A stretch of DNA of 64,000 nt from Trichoderma breve. Its lineage: Eukaryota > Ascomycota > Sordariomycetes > Hypocreales > Hypocreaceae. The position numbers were made by a program, and so were the translations under genes. Below, piece by piece: positions 35,720 through 47,088 of the stretch. The number at the start of each line of letters is the position of its first letter. Position 1 is the stretch's first letter. The stretch covers positions 4,030,001-4,094,000 of the forward strand of contig NC_079235.1 in NCBI RefSeq assembly GCF_028502605.1, read 5' to 3'. The notes under the pieces are model-generated. The model worked only from the letters and a program-made list of their open reading frames with translations, made no database searches and was not told the DNA's origin.

Positions 35720-37061
35720 TTACCGTCCTGCACCGCCAGAGCCGGGAGCGCCTGGAGCGCCTCCATTACCACCCATCATATTCCGTGCCCTGTGAGGTTA
35801 TAATGATTAGAACATGTCTCTCTTTTCTTATGAGTATAATGGATAAAAAACACTTACATCTCGGCAATGTTGGGGTCGGACATTAAAGAGCCGAGGTCGG
35901 GCATGCCGCCTCCGCTGCTGAACTGGTTGGCCATGTCACGCAGGCGCGGGTTGCTCATGAGGTTGTTCATCAGGTCGGGGTTGCTCATGAGGCTCTGGGC
36001 CATGTTGGCGAACATGGGGTTGCTCATGATGGAGCTGAGGTCGGGCATGCCACCGCCACCACCGGCGCCGCCGCCGAACATGGAAGCGAGGTTGCTGAGG
36101 TCGGGCATGCCGCCGGCTCCGGCGCCAGGGCCGGCGCGGGAGAGGTTGTCCTGGGCCTGGTCGGCCTCGAGCTCGTCGACGCGGCGCTTGGCGGTCTCGA
36201 AGCCCTTCTTCATGGCCTCGGAGCCGCCGTTGCCCTCGTACTCGATGCCCTGGCGGTAGGCTTCCATGGCGCCCTTGGGGTCACCCAGAGCGAAGCGGGC
36301 GAGGCCCAGGCGGGACCAGGCCTTTGTGTAGGAGGGGTCGATGGCGACGGCGGCTTCGGCGTCGATACGGGCGGAGGCGTGGTCCTTTGCGGCGGAGTGG
36401 GCGGCGGCGCGGTTGGACAGGAAGACGGCGTTGGAGGGGTGTAGGCCGAGGGCCTGGGTGTAGAGGTCGATGGCGCCGGCGTAGTCCTTCTGAGCCATGG
36501 CGGCGTTGCCCTTTGACTTGAGCGACTCGGCCTCCTTCTTCTGGGCTTCGGTGGGTTCAGGGACGGCGGAGGGTGAGGATGAAGATGCACCAGCGGCCGG
36601 GGATGCGGCCGGGGACGCGGCGGCCTTGTCCTTGGCCTGAAGCTTCTCGTAGACGGCGAAGACGTCGAGCAGCTTCTGGGGGCCAATGGCGGCCTTTACG
36701 GCGGCGTCGTCGCTGGGGTCGACCTTGAAGGACTCGGCGATGCAGTTGATGGCCACGTCGATGGAGTCCTTGTCCTCGGCGGTGAGGGTGCCGTCCGTCG
36801 TTGACGTGGTCAGGAAGTCGCAGATGGCGAGCGCGAGGCGCTGCTTGGGAGTCTGTTGGGCGGCCTGTGAAATCCCGAGAGAGATCTGGTCAGCACATTT
36901 TCTGAAGCATCATGACTGGAGAGATTCGTTTTCTGTGGTTCTCCATAGCATGTGTTTCTTTCTTCCCTCGATTTGCCCAACTCCGGACCGGAATCTGGGC
37001 TTCAAGCGGGGTGTATGGAATGGATGGCTGGATGGAGGGGAATCGTGGTTTTTCGTACCAT
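35720..37061 (-). CDS. SGT2: Small glutamine-rich TPR co-chaperone SGT2 (SGTA)
   Basis: GET-pathway co-chaperone that receives tail-anchored membrane proteins from Hsp70 and ribosome factors and hands them to Get4-Get5-Get3. Minus-strand coding exons are 37061-37059 (the ATG alone), 36864-35858 and 35789-35720, giving 359 residues. The N-terminal dimerisation domain (about 1-60; QRLALAICDFL) binds Get5. Three TPR repeats follow at about 105-220 (KSKGNAAMAQKDYAGAIDLY is the classic first helix pair). The C-terminal Gly/Met-rich client-binding region has repeated MSNPxxxNxMxS units. The start was set by family comparison: an ACAG acceptor precedes GCC GCC CAA CAG, and the only ATG that fits is ATG followed directly by a GTACGA donor at 37,058. 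The first intron is therefore 194 bp and the second 68 bp. Confidence 0.93.
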
Positions 37062-37837
37062 GGCTGCGAGTCTGACTGTTTCTTTTTCTATAGGCGCGAG
37101 AAGCCGCTGGAGCTTTCGGCGCAAGAGGTAAAAGGAAACGAGGAAAAAGAGAAAGAATACAGGAGAGGATGGACGGATTTACAAACCCAGACAAGCGAGG
37201 AAACTTGCGAGGAAAAAAAGATGATCGGCGGAAAAGGGAGTTTATGGAGAGAGAAAGGCCAGCCGAAGGGACCCCGCGGTGTTCTAGATTAGGCTGTCAT
37301 GGATTTTGGGAGGGGCCCAAAGTGGCAAAGCGCATAGGCCGAGGCGCTGGAATATTCTTTTGTCTTTTTTTATTTTATTTCTTGGTACGTACCATTTCGA
37401 TAGAGTGGGCAATATTAACATCACATGCATGAACTATTGGCAAAGGAATGTTCACTTCATGCAGAAGAGCAGGGTCACGTACTGCATAGAGCAGACATTA
37501 ACGATGTTAGAGAAGCACAGTGAACTCTTCAGCCTGGGGCCGTTATACATACATGTAACCGCTATATCAACACTGCTAATGGTGTAATATATCGGCCATG
37601 ATCAAAGGTGAAAGAGGCCTCTCCGCCCAAATATCTCAAGTAGACATTCCTAGTCTAATAAAAAGAAAATTGCGAAAGTTGTGTTGTTCCGCAGGTTGTG
37701 AATAGCAATGTCCTGCCTTTGAAATTCCGTCCAAAAACTCCATCCCAATATGCCTCCCATGTTTCCCATGCTCGCTGCAATCTTTGACGCACAGAACAAA
37801 ATCGCAATAACAAGCCGCTTTCCAAATGTACCGCCGT
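37062..37837. other. Promoter of SGT2 and 3' flank of the RING-CH gene
   Basis: No gene is supported. It is purine-rich near SGT2 (37,100-37,280) and AT-rich after that. Confidence 0.6.
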
Positions 37838-39466
37838 TTACTTCCTTCGTCGTGGTCGATCTACATTCTTCACCTTCCGGTTCTGCATGGCTGCGACCTG
37901 GCGAGACTTGCTGTACACCCTGATGACATCGTTCAAGACGATGTAGAGGCACCCGCCCACCAGACTGCGCCCCCATTGTTGCTGCAGCAGGCCAGGGCGG
38001 CCTGACAGCGATGTCCCAAACAGCCAGTGGTTCCTAGACGGCGCTGTTGTCCAAGATCTAGGGAGAATCATCCGCAAAGCCTCGCCCATGGCAAAGGAGA
38101 TGCCCGGCAAGAGGAGAGCCCCGACGATGGAGTTGGACACGTTTGACAGAAGACCACCGAGTCCCATCCTCCTTGCTGGTGGTGCTTGGGGTGCCTCGCG
38201 TTGGTTTTCCTGAGGGTGCCCGTTGGCATTATCATCCTGAGCCTGATCCCAGCGCGCATGGCCATTTTGCTCATCGTTAACTGCCCCGTTCAAATCAACT
38301 GCATCTTCAATGACCTCTTCGATGAGAAGTTCAACCCTGATCTCGTCTCCCTCTTCACGCTGCTCTAGTCGAATCTCATGCTGAGCCCCTGGTCGCGCCT
38401 CGCCGCCACCATTATTAGCCCCGGCTGCGGGATCCTCCTCATCCGGATCCAGCACATCAAGAATGTTTTGGAGAAGGCCAATAAACCCACCCTCTCCGTT
38501 GCGCTCCAGATCCTGCCGATTGTGAACACCATCGGCCTCTTGCTGCGGGTCGAGGGGCGGGAGCCCCGAGATTTGTCGGTTGAGCCTCACTTCGTACGGC
38601 ATGACAAAATCTCTCCAGAAGCTAAAGTACACCTTGCGAATGATGGGCAGGGCCACCATGGCCATGCGAGGAGACGGCGGCCACTCCAAAAAGTTGTCAT
38701 TTCGAATCATGCTGTAGATCCCATACTAACGAAGATTCAAATATTAGCAAATGTCAAGGACTTTTGTCACACCCCATGCATGCATTCTTTATTTCCTGAC
38801 CCCCTGTTCCTTTGTTTCCAAAATGCACCGCCAGGAATGTCATCATTAGTGAAATGAACTCACAATAGATGCAGTCTGCATAAAGTATCTGTTAGTAAGA
38901 CCTGGTAGCAGCTGGCTAATGAGCAGTGTCGGCGCCACGTTCATCAGAATCAGGGCGTTGACTATGCGCTCCTTGGCAAACCTCAGCGCCCCAGGCGATC
39001 GCCCGTCGATGAGCATATCAGGTCCCAGGGCGAACTGAAGCAGCGCCTCCTTGCCGGCAAACGTCCACAACGCCATGGCGCCGTACATTTGCAGGCTAAA
39101 CTGAACTCCCACCGACACCCCGGTCAAGAGAATGAAGGGGCTTGCGCGGGTGAATTTGCGCTGTATGGCGTCGTGTAGAGAGGCGATGGGGTCCCACGGG
39201 CCGTCCATCTCGATGGCGGATTTGCACACCGGGCACTTGAGCGGCTTGTTGGAGCGCTCGCAGTCCGTCACCCACGAGAGCATGCAGTCTTGGTGCGCTT
39301 CCAGGGTGCATGGGCACGGGTCAACCCACGAGCCTGGGGGATCCGAGGGCTCCTCGTCCGTCAAGCAGATGAAGCATCGTCGCGGCGCATCGGATGGGCG
39401 ATCGGTGATGGCGGCCTGAATGGCCGCGGAGGATGTGTGAGTCTCGGCCTTGGCCGACAAGTCCAT
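37838..39466 (-). CDS. Membrane-anchored RING-CH (RINGv/MARCH-type) E3 ubiquitin ligase
   Basis: Predicted ubiquitin ligase of organelle membranes. Exons are 39466-38864 and 38725-37838 (138-bp intron), giving 496 residues. A C4HC3 RING-CH domain occupies about residues 31-82: CFIC, then a CPC pair, EAHQDC with the single zinc His in the middle, and CPVC at the end. That His-Cys order separates it from classic RING fingers. Hydrophobic segments follow (about 108-135 and 160-190, and another near residue 390), so the protein probably crosses the membrane several times, as MARCH proteins and yeast Ssm4/Doa10-class ligases do. The middle (about 255-375) is acidic and disordered. No close functional assignment is possible beyond the family. 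Confidence 0.87.
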
Positions 39467-40538
39467 GCTGTCGACGCTCTCTCGAGTTCTTATCGAGGCT
39501 GTTGTAGGATTGTTCGCAATCTAGATTTCGGGTCGTGGCATCTTCTGCGCCGGCTGGAACACGCGGCGGGATGGCGCTGTGCCAGAGGAGTGTGGCTGCT
39601 GGACTTGGATAAATAAAAAGAAAGGACAAGGCAGCGCAAGTTGGTGATCGAGCAGGCTACGGCGTATGTTATAGAGGCGTGTCGTGGGTTTGGTCGAATG
39701 AGCAGAGCATCGGTCGGTTGTGCAAAAGGCGCTCGAGGCGTGACGAGCTTCTCCAACGTGAGGATTGATGTCAGAGTGGCCCACCTAGCCCAGCGCAGCC
39801 CAATCAAAGGTTCCAGGCTTTGTTTAGTGCTCTCGGCCCCATTCCGTGGATATGTAGCGCCTTCAGGGAATGCTGCATTAGCACTCGGCAGATAAGAGCA
39901 CTGACAGTTGAGGCTATTTTATAAGCCGGGGGAACAGAGTAGTTGGGATGTTGATGGATGAGTATATGAATTAATATAGAGGTAGGTAGAGAGAGGAGTA
40001 GATTCTGGACGAGGACTTGAAAATGTACGAGCGTGGGCAAAACATGTCAGCATCCCTAGTCGCTACCCTACACATTCTTGGGATTAGGGTGCGCTGGCCT
40101 GCATCAAATCTCCAGCCATGTAGATGCCGTGTATCATACCTAACCCATCCGTCGTCTGTGGATAGATTCCCGCGATGGAGATACTTGGATCTACTCGAAG
40201 ATCCAGGTCCCTTTGTACATCCCTAGCGTCTTCAACTCCACGAGGTTAGGTAGGAGGATATTACAAAAGAGTATCTGCAGAATTTCAGGGCTCTACAAGG
40301 TCATGGTGTTCAACATTCAGCACCAAGTCAGATAAGATAGCAAGAACATGTTTGAAATCAATCTCTGTTGTTTGATTTGATTTATTTATTCATTTCCCAT
40401 TGTCTCGTCTACTGTTCCTCCACGCAAATTTCCCAGTCGTCATAAAATCGTGCAATCTTATCGGCCCATGCGATGGCAGCTCACTGCTCACACGGTGTCG
40501 CAGAGGAACGTTGAATCGATCAAAGAGTGTTGCCCGGT
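39467..40538. other. Spacer between RING-CH gene and metallothionein
   Basis: Upstream region of the RING-CH gene and 3' flank of the metallothionein. No frame is supported. Confidence 0.6.
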
Positions 40539-40687
40539 TTATTTGTGCTGTGGACAGATCAATTAGCGACCCGTTCAACCACGTCTCCATCCATCTCAGC
40601 AGCGTTAATACTCACAGGGCAGTTGTCGCAGGTGCAGCCGGAGCCGCAGCCACAGGAGCCAGATTCAGCACAGCCGCAACCGCCCAT
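40539..40687 (-). CDS. Copper-type metallothionein, 26 residues, spliced
   Basis: A cysteine-rich metal-binding peptide that chelates Cu(I) in the cytosol. Exon 1 is 40687-40616 (24 codons) and exon 2 is 40547-40539 (two codons and TAA), with a 68-bp intron (GTGAGT donor, GCTAAT branch region, CCACAG acceptor). The 26-residue product has seven Cys at positions 4, 6, 12, 14, 18, 20 and 23 in four C-x-C or C-x2-C steps, and ends in His-Lys. This spacing is the same as the well-known Neurospora crassa copper metallothionein (also 26 codons with an intron near its 3' end; from memory of the family). Without splicing the frame runs on into a 42-residue form with no extra Cys. The gene is too short for most gene finders. 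Confidence 0.88.
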
Positions 40688-42827
40688 GATGTTGGTATTG
40701 TGTGGTATGTGGTGGAAAGAAAAGGTGGATTGATTGTTTGTTTGATTTGAACTGAGGTTCGAAATTGCTTGCAAGGAGGTAACTAAAAGCAAGCTCTAGG
40801 GGAATGGGCGGTCAGGTTTATATAGCCATTGGCAGTTGAGTTTGAGCTACGCTAGATGGACAATCTTATTGCCCAGCACAGTGCATCACTTGCCCCTCAT
40901 CAGCTGCCCACTGGACCCCTCATTCTGGGCGCCTTTTATGCCTCCCTACGTAAAAGCTCACACACAGCCCTGAAGTTACGGCAGAATCGAGGGAGAAGCA
41001 CGCAGAAGGATGTGACGTTGAAAGCCCAGCCAAGAGAGGATCCTAAGCTCAACACCAGGGATTTCCGCCTTATTTTTTCAACTCTATCTTTTCTTTTCTT
41101 CTCCTCTTCCCCTCCTCTCGACTCAGCTCCATCCCTGGTCCAAGAATAGAGGAGATCGGATGGGTCTTGCGAGATACGTGTGGAGATGGAAGATTCGATT
41201 TGCCAGTCCAGTGCAGTCCAGTGGGACAAGCTCGCTGTTAGCGCCGAATCCCATCGGAGCATCGCCAACGTGGCCACTCCCTCCTTGCGCCAGGACTGTG
41301 TGACTTGGGGGCCTGAAAAGCAGCAGGTTTTCACGTCGCAAACGGCGCCTGGAGAGTGACGTTGTGATGGGATTTGTGTCGGGTGCGACTTGCGACTCCT
41401 GAGGCGAGGCGGACAAGCAAAAGTGCTAACTAACCTACAGTGCACCGCAGATCTCGGCTTGTGTGGCGACGAGGCGAGACTTCCAATGTTCTAGTATACG
41501 AGTACTATACATACATACAGATGTGACTTACCCCGTCATCGTCATTTGCCCTGAAGCATCCAATCAATCTCTTCTCTTTTCCCATCGGGACCCAGTTCGG
41601 TATTCGCCGGTATCGTCAGTGGCCAGCCAACCGGCGCGTCAGATATCATCGGCGATCGGAATGATCGACAGCCAGCCTTGTCCACTGACAGTTGCAGGTT
41701 CCCGGTTCTCGTCGACGTTACACAACATGATACGCAATGATTGATTGCCTTACCTCACCAACTCCTCCGCGCGATACGCTCTCGTAACAGGTACTCCACG
41801 ATGATTAATGTTGGCGCAATCCTCGCTTCGCTTGCCTCGCTTGTGCCTAGCAAGTACTGATTGCATTAATCAAATTGCCAGGTCTAGCATAACGCTGTCC
41901 GGCCGTCATCGTGTTCGCTTCATGTCTCATTATGACGCCCCCAAAAGATGCGTGTACGAGACATGAGTAAACCCATCACATGTCTCGATAAGCTCTTACC
42001 AATCTCACAAGGGACGCCTTAATTTAGCATCTCTGGCTCAGCTCACGCCGCTATTCCAGGGACCGTAAGCATCCCGACGGCAGGGATGGCCAGCAAAAAC
42101 CGCCGACCTTCCAGTTGGATAGTATCGTGGCTTAATTCAAGGATAACCAACAACTCCGTGAAACGTACGTCTGGCCATGCTTGGCTGCAGGTAAGCCAGC
42201 ATTTCGAAGCTCAAAGACGGTCACAACGCTCGTCAGGAGACGGAATATGCCACGGGGATGATGCTTGCAATATGTCTGACTTTTGCTCTGCACCGTTACA
42301 TTGCAAAGCAAGGACGGGACTTTTTTCAACTCTTACAATCCCACCGCCACCTGCTACATGCAGCCAACTCCGCATTTTCTCTGGATATAAACAGGCATTT
42401 TTGTGGCATAATTGCGGACTTATATCCGGTAGACACAGGCCGGGGAAGACATTCGAGGGCCCTTGCATACCTGCCAGTTTCGTTTCCATCATGATTGGGC
42501 CCAAGAATCGGTCAGGGAGGGGGGGTGAAGATGCTCGATTATCGAACCCATGCGCAGCCACCGAGGCCTTCACCGGTTACACATACCCCTTGAGAAAGCA
42601 CGGAGCAGGGACAGACACTTGTGATCCTGTTTGCAAGCATTATGTCCTATCCTTGGTTACCCTATCCCCGAGTATTCCATGTGCATTGCATGGGGCCTGC
42701 AGGATAGTAATCCTTCCTGAATGATTTGTAAAAAAAAGAATGCACACCCCGTTTCATCCTGCTCCGCCGACTCCTTGCCCCAGAATCCTTGGCGATGAGC
42801 ATCGAGGAGAATTCAGTGATAAATTGC
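40688..42827. other. Metallothionein promoter and gene-free flank
   Basis: The first ~250 bp form the metallothionein promoter. The rest shows no gene I can support. A 212-codon frame on the plus strand (42,086-42,724) starts with an acceptable ATG context but resembles no family, overlaps a long frame on the other strand and lacks biased codon use, so I leave it out as a call. Confidence 0.5.
40817..40824 (-). promoter_or_regulatory. TATA box of the metallothionein gene
   Basis: TATATAAA on the minus strand, 130-137 nt before the start codon. The spacing suits a strongly inducible fungal promoter. I did not find a clear Ace1/Cup2-type copper element next to it. Confidence 0.6.
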
Positions 42828-43805
42828 TTAAACCGATGAGTCGATCGATATGGCTTCATCTTCGAAGACAGCCACCCCCGTATAGGTAATGCTACTCCAG
42901 CAAGGGGTGTCATAGAGCCCTGTTTCTGCATGCTGATGATACACATACCCCCATAGGAATTTGGTCGATTTATCATCGGCATCTTGGTCGGCATTCTGCT
43001 GCTGCTGCATGTTTGCGGTGCTGGCCTCCCCCATGAGCATCTCAACCCCAAACGCCGAAGCCATCATGGGCCGTGGCAGCTGGCCTCCCAGCCCGTACCA
43101 GACCTCCTTGTACGCCAAGTGAAGGGCCTCCTGAAGGAACCCTGTCGTGGTGAAGCCCGTGGCTGCTGCTACATCGCCATCGCTGCCGTTGGCATATGCC
43201 GAAAGGTGATGACGCGTGCGAATGTACATGGACGACGCCCAGATGAAGGACCTCGTGGCGCTGGGCGCCGTTTGCACCGCCAGCCAGTCCAGATAGAGCG
43301 TCAGACTATCGGCGAAGGATTCTGGCACGCGCAGGACCCTGATGAGGGCGGCCACTCGGGTTTGCAGACGCGGCGACAGACGCATCTCCCGCCTGGAGAG
43401 AGTGTAGAAGGGCAAGGAACATGCGACGACGCTGGCGCCATCGCCATCGCCGATACCTGCACCCTCGATACCCATGCTTGACATGCTGCTGGAGCTGGAG
43501 CCTAGAGTACCGTCGATGCCGGCGTCGATCGTGCAGCTTACTCTGCGGAGCTCGTACCAGGTGCCGTTGCCATAGCCTCGGTGCAGGTAGACGCCCCAGT
43601 CGAACTCTTCTCTGTCGATGCCCTTGGCGCAAGACACTTCGTATGACGCCAAGTCGAGATCCTCAGATAGGCATGTCGGATAGCTGACGGGCGAGTCAGG
43701 ACCGTAAGAACTTGATCGAGGGACGGAGATCGTGATGTAGAGAGAGCCGGGTTCAAGGGTTTTCAGCTCACGGCTAACGACTGAGCGCTTTTCTTTGAGC
43801 TCCAT
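42828..43805 (-). CDS. Conserved-looking protein of unknown function, 325 residues
   Basis: A single uninterrupted frame of 325 residues with a good ATG context. I do not recognise the family. The protein begins with a charged stretch, then alternating strands and loops (TLEPGSLYITISVP..., EEFDWGVYLHRGYGNGTWYELRRV), a Ser/Gly-rich low-complexity segment at about 102-125, and a helical C-terminal half (LSPRLQTRVAALIRVLRVPE..., FLQEALHLAYKEVWYGLG) with a short Gln run (NMQQQQN). No membrane span or signal peptide is seen. The N-terminal half looks like a small fungal beta-domain. It is divergent from galactokinase with 1.36 kb between starts, so a shared regulatory region is possible. Confidence 0.72.
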   Translation of the reverse strand: MELKEKRSVVSRELKTLEPGSLYITISVPRSSSYGPDSPVSYPTCLSEDLDLASYEVSCAKGIDREEFDWGVYLHRGYGNGTWYELRRVSCTIDAGIDGTLGSSSSSMSSMGIEGAGIGDGDGASVVACSLPFYTLSRREMRLSPRLQTRVAALIRVLRVPESFADSLTLYLDWLAVQTAPSATRSFIWASSMYIRTRHHLSAYANGSDGDVAAATGFTTTGFLQEALHLAYKEVWYGLGGQLPRPMMASAFGVEMLMGEASTANMQQQQNADQDADDKSTKFLWGYVYHQHAETGLYDTPCWSSITYTGVAVFEDEAISIDSSV

Positions 43806-45161
43806 GGTTTATTTGTCAGGCGAAATTGCAAGGTGATGTCGACAAGAGCAAGGTGATGGGCGCGTAGCCAATGCTCATCGAGCAGATGCTTTGATTGATG
43901 GAGAGGAAGTTGTTGAGACTTTTCTGCCCCTATCTTCCTTTTCCTCTCTCCCTTGACTTGGTCAAAGTTTTGAGTTCTTGGTTGAGCATGGTGAAGCACA
44001 AAGTGCTATAGCTGTTCAATCAGCTGGCAAAACCATCGTCGTTTGAACTGCCAGCTGGTCGACAGATGTCAAGGCATTCGACTCTGTTGTATTGAATCCG
44101 CCAAATCCGGCTGGCCTGTGACTTCAATGCGACACATCTTCGCCAGCAAGCAGCTGTAAAAGATGAGGCGCAAGACGTCGTCAGAATCTTTCTCGAGATT
44201 TATTCTCAGAAGTCAAAAAGCCGTGATGTTTTCTATTATCGTCATTAGCCTCGCTCGTCTACAACAGCAAACCAACCAAACAGCGTTACTTTTCTTTTTC
44301 CGCTGGTCTTTTGACATACCTATCCATTTCCGAATAATTTTCCGGCTTGGATTCCTTTGATGCAACTTCACCTAAAATGGTGGTCCAAGCTGTTCCACAA
44401 AGCCAACAAAAAATATCTCGCCATTACTCTCGGCGCCCCTCAGCCGTCGAAATCCGATGGATTTCCCGCGGACTGCTCCGGGCCCTCTCGACTATTTAGC
44501 TTCACAATGTTGTCTTATCAGCAAAATACGAATCCTCTTCGTTGTTGTCCGGACCACGAGATTTCCCAGCCTCGCAACATCACTCGTGCGCTTAACGGCC
44601 CCTGGGATCCACGAAGTCCCGTTCGTACGTTCTCCGTAGTACCCGCAAAACCGCCGACGATATTAGCGGGGTCTTCTAAAGAGGTCACGCCAAAAGGATC
44701 GCCACTTTGGTCAAATATCTATCGCGTGTCATCCGGATTGTCTGCGATATCTCTGCATTGGCTCTTTTTTCCATAGACTTTTGCGCCGGCTTTTCTTCTC
44801 GTCACCCATCATCCTGATCGTCTTGCGTGTCTCAAGATTATCAGTCACTGTTTTGCGCTTCATCCTGTTTTTTGGTCACACCTGATTATAAGTGACCAAC
44901 GGATATTTGCTTTTTTTATAAAGCTCCAGATCCGCATACGTCATAGAGGGCGAGAAAAAAGAACCCCTGATTTCCGTGTGAAAACCACTGCGGGGTACTG
45001 CTTTTTGGAGAACGAAGCTCTGATCGCGGGGTCTTTTTTCATTTTCCTCGATATCAAGTCCAGTTGCTATACTAGACGGTTCTTGTACAAACAATTCCAT
45101 TAAATCACATCGAAAAACAAGGAGAGAAACATCACATCAAAAGGGAGAAAAACCCCCCAAA
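43806..45161. other. Divergent promoter region of the unknown gene and galactokinase
   Basis: No gene is supported; short frames on both strands are unconvincing. It is the upstream region of two divergent genes. The last ~60 bp before the galactokinase start are A-rich, typical of a fungal leader. Confidence 0.6.
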
Positions 45162-47088
45162 ATGTCTGGTCCTGTCCCAGTCGCAAAGTCCCTGGAGGAC
45201 ATCTACCCCCCAACTGCCATTGCATCAGAGATTCCGCGATGGAACAACCTGCTTGCCAAGTTTGAAAAGGAGTTTGGCCACCCGGCTGAATTCATCTCAC
45301 GATCGCCCGGCAGAGTCAACATCATCGGCGAGCACATCGACTACTCGCTGTACTCGGTGCTGCCCATGGCCATCACCGCCGACGCCATCATCGCCGTCTC
45401 GACAAAGCCCGCCGCCGCAGACGCAACGACGTTCAAGGTCTCCGTGCGCAACGTCCAGGACGGCAAGTTCGCCCCCGGGGAGTTTGACGTGCCGATCGGC
45501 AGCGACGTCGAGATTGATTCCACAAAGTTCGAGTGGACAAACTACTTCAAGAGCGGGCTCCGCGGCGCCCTGGGCCTCCTGTACCGCAAGAAAGGGGCCG
45601 ACTTCCGCCCCTGCGACATGGAAGTGCTTATGGACGGCAACGTTCCCGTTGGCGGAGGGCTGAGCTCAAGCGCCGCCTTTGTCACCGCCAGTGCTCTGGC
45701 CGTCATGGCCGCCAATGGCGAGAGCACAGTGGACAAGAAGGAGCTGACTGAGCTCGCCATCGTCAGCGAGCGAGCGGTTGGGGTCAACTCTGGAGGGTAA
45801 GTTTCTCTTCTCTTCTCGTGAACACTGAACAATGGCCCCCCGGTTTGCCCCGTTGAGCTGCTGCCTCCCATGTTCCCGTAATCCGGTAACCATCGTCGAT
45901 GATTTTCCTCGCAGCAAGTGGGCACTTCGTATCTTACCGAGCATCATGCAACTACTTCCTACATACATACACTTAACACTTACATACATACTTACATACT
46001 TGTCCTTTAACTCAAACCCACACCTCCCCCCCGTCCCCTTTCACTCCCTCCCCCCCTTGTCCCCCCTGGCCCTACCGCATAAACTCTCTCGTACAGATCC
46101 TCGCCGTAAATCGTACAATGCTGACAATCATCACCGCCACAGCATGGATCAATCTGCATCAGTCTTCTCGGAGCAAGGGTCCGCCACATTCGTGTCCTTC
46201 ACCCCCGGCTTGTCTGCCCGGCCGGTCAAGTTCCCCCCAACCAGGCCCGAGCTGTGCTTCGTTATCGCGCAATCCTTTGTCACGTCCAATAAACATGTCA
46301 CAGGACCCATCCACTACAACCTTCGTGTTGTCGAGGTCAGCTTTGCGGCTGCTTACCTTCACGCGGTGCTCAACCCACCCGGTACGCAGCTGCCAGAAGA
46401 CGCAGGTCCTCTCGGCATTAGCCTCCAGGGATTCCACGACACCTTCTTCTACCACAACGGCGGGTCAGACTATGCCGCTGCTAAGAGCCTGACTAAGGAG
46501 GAGGAGCTGCGCAGGCTCGTCGAGGTGACCAAGGAGACGCTGACCCGGGAGGACGGCTACACGCGGGAGGAAATCGCCGCCGTCCTCCAGATGTCCGTGC
46601 CGGAGCTAGAGCAGCGCTTCATGGCCAGATTCCCCGTCCGCGCCGACCGGTTCAAGCTCAGGCAGCGAGCCCTGCACGTCTTCACCGAGGCGCTGCGAGT
46701 CCTCGAGTTCCTGACGCTGCTCGAGCGTCCCTTGCACACGGGCGCCACAGACACGACTCAGTTCAACGAGGAGCTCGGACGCCTCATGAACGAGACGCAG
46801 GACTCGTGCAGGGACCTGTACGAGTGCAGCTGCCCAGAGCTCGACGACATATGTCGCATCTCACGTGGCGCCGGGGCTTATAGCAGCAGGCTGACGGGAG
46901 CCGGGTGGGGAGGATGCAGCGTCCACCTCGTGCCGGCCGACAAGGTGCAGGCCGTCAAGGAGGCGCTGGAGCAGCAGTACTATGCCAAGATGGACCTGAC
47001 GGACGAGCAGAAGGAGCAGGCTGTCGTGGTGAGCCGGCCCGCTCGAGGGAGCGCCGTCTATATAGTCGAGGGAGGCCAGATAAGGTGA
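45162..47088 (+). CDS. GAL1: Galactokinase (GAL1)
   Basis: Phosphorylates D-galactose with ATP to galactose-1-phosphate, the first committed step of the Leloir pathway. Exons are 45162-45796 and 46143-47088, giving 526 residues (yeast Gal1 is 528). The galactokinase signature GRVNIIGEHIDYS lies at about 50-62. The GHMP ATP-binding motif VPVGGGLSSSAA follows at 161-172, and the catalytic Asp of GGMDQS (Asp214) is formed exactly at the splice join. The C-terminal GHMP motif GAGAYSSRLTGAGWGGC is complete. The 346-bp intron is long for this genome and holds a CATA-type microsatellite at 45,961-46,001; its last 311 bases happen to be open in frame with exon 2. The start ATG follows an A-rich leader (CAAA before). 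Confidence 0.96.
45961..46001 (+). repeat. ACATAC/ACTTAC microsatellite inside the GAL1 intron
   Basis: Imperfect repeats of ACATAC and ACTTAC over about 40 bp, located in the middle of the 346-bp intron, well away from both splice sites. Confidence 0.8.

Noticed and set aside
42086..42724. A 212-codon plus-strand frame between metallothionein and the unknown gene
   Set aside because: Acceptable start context, but no domain, no codon bias, and a long overlapping frame on the other strand.
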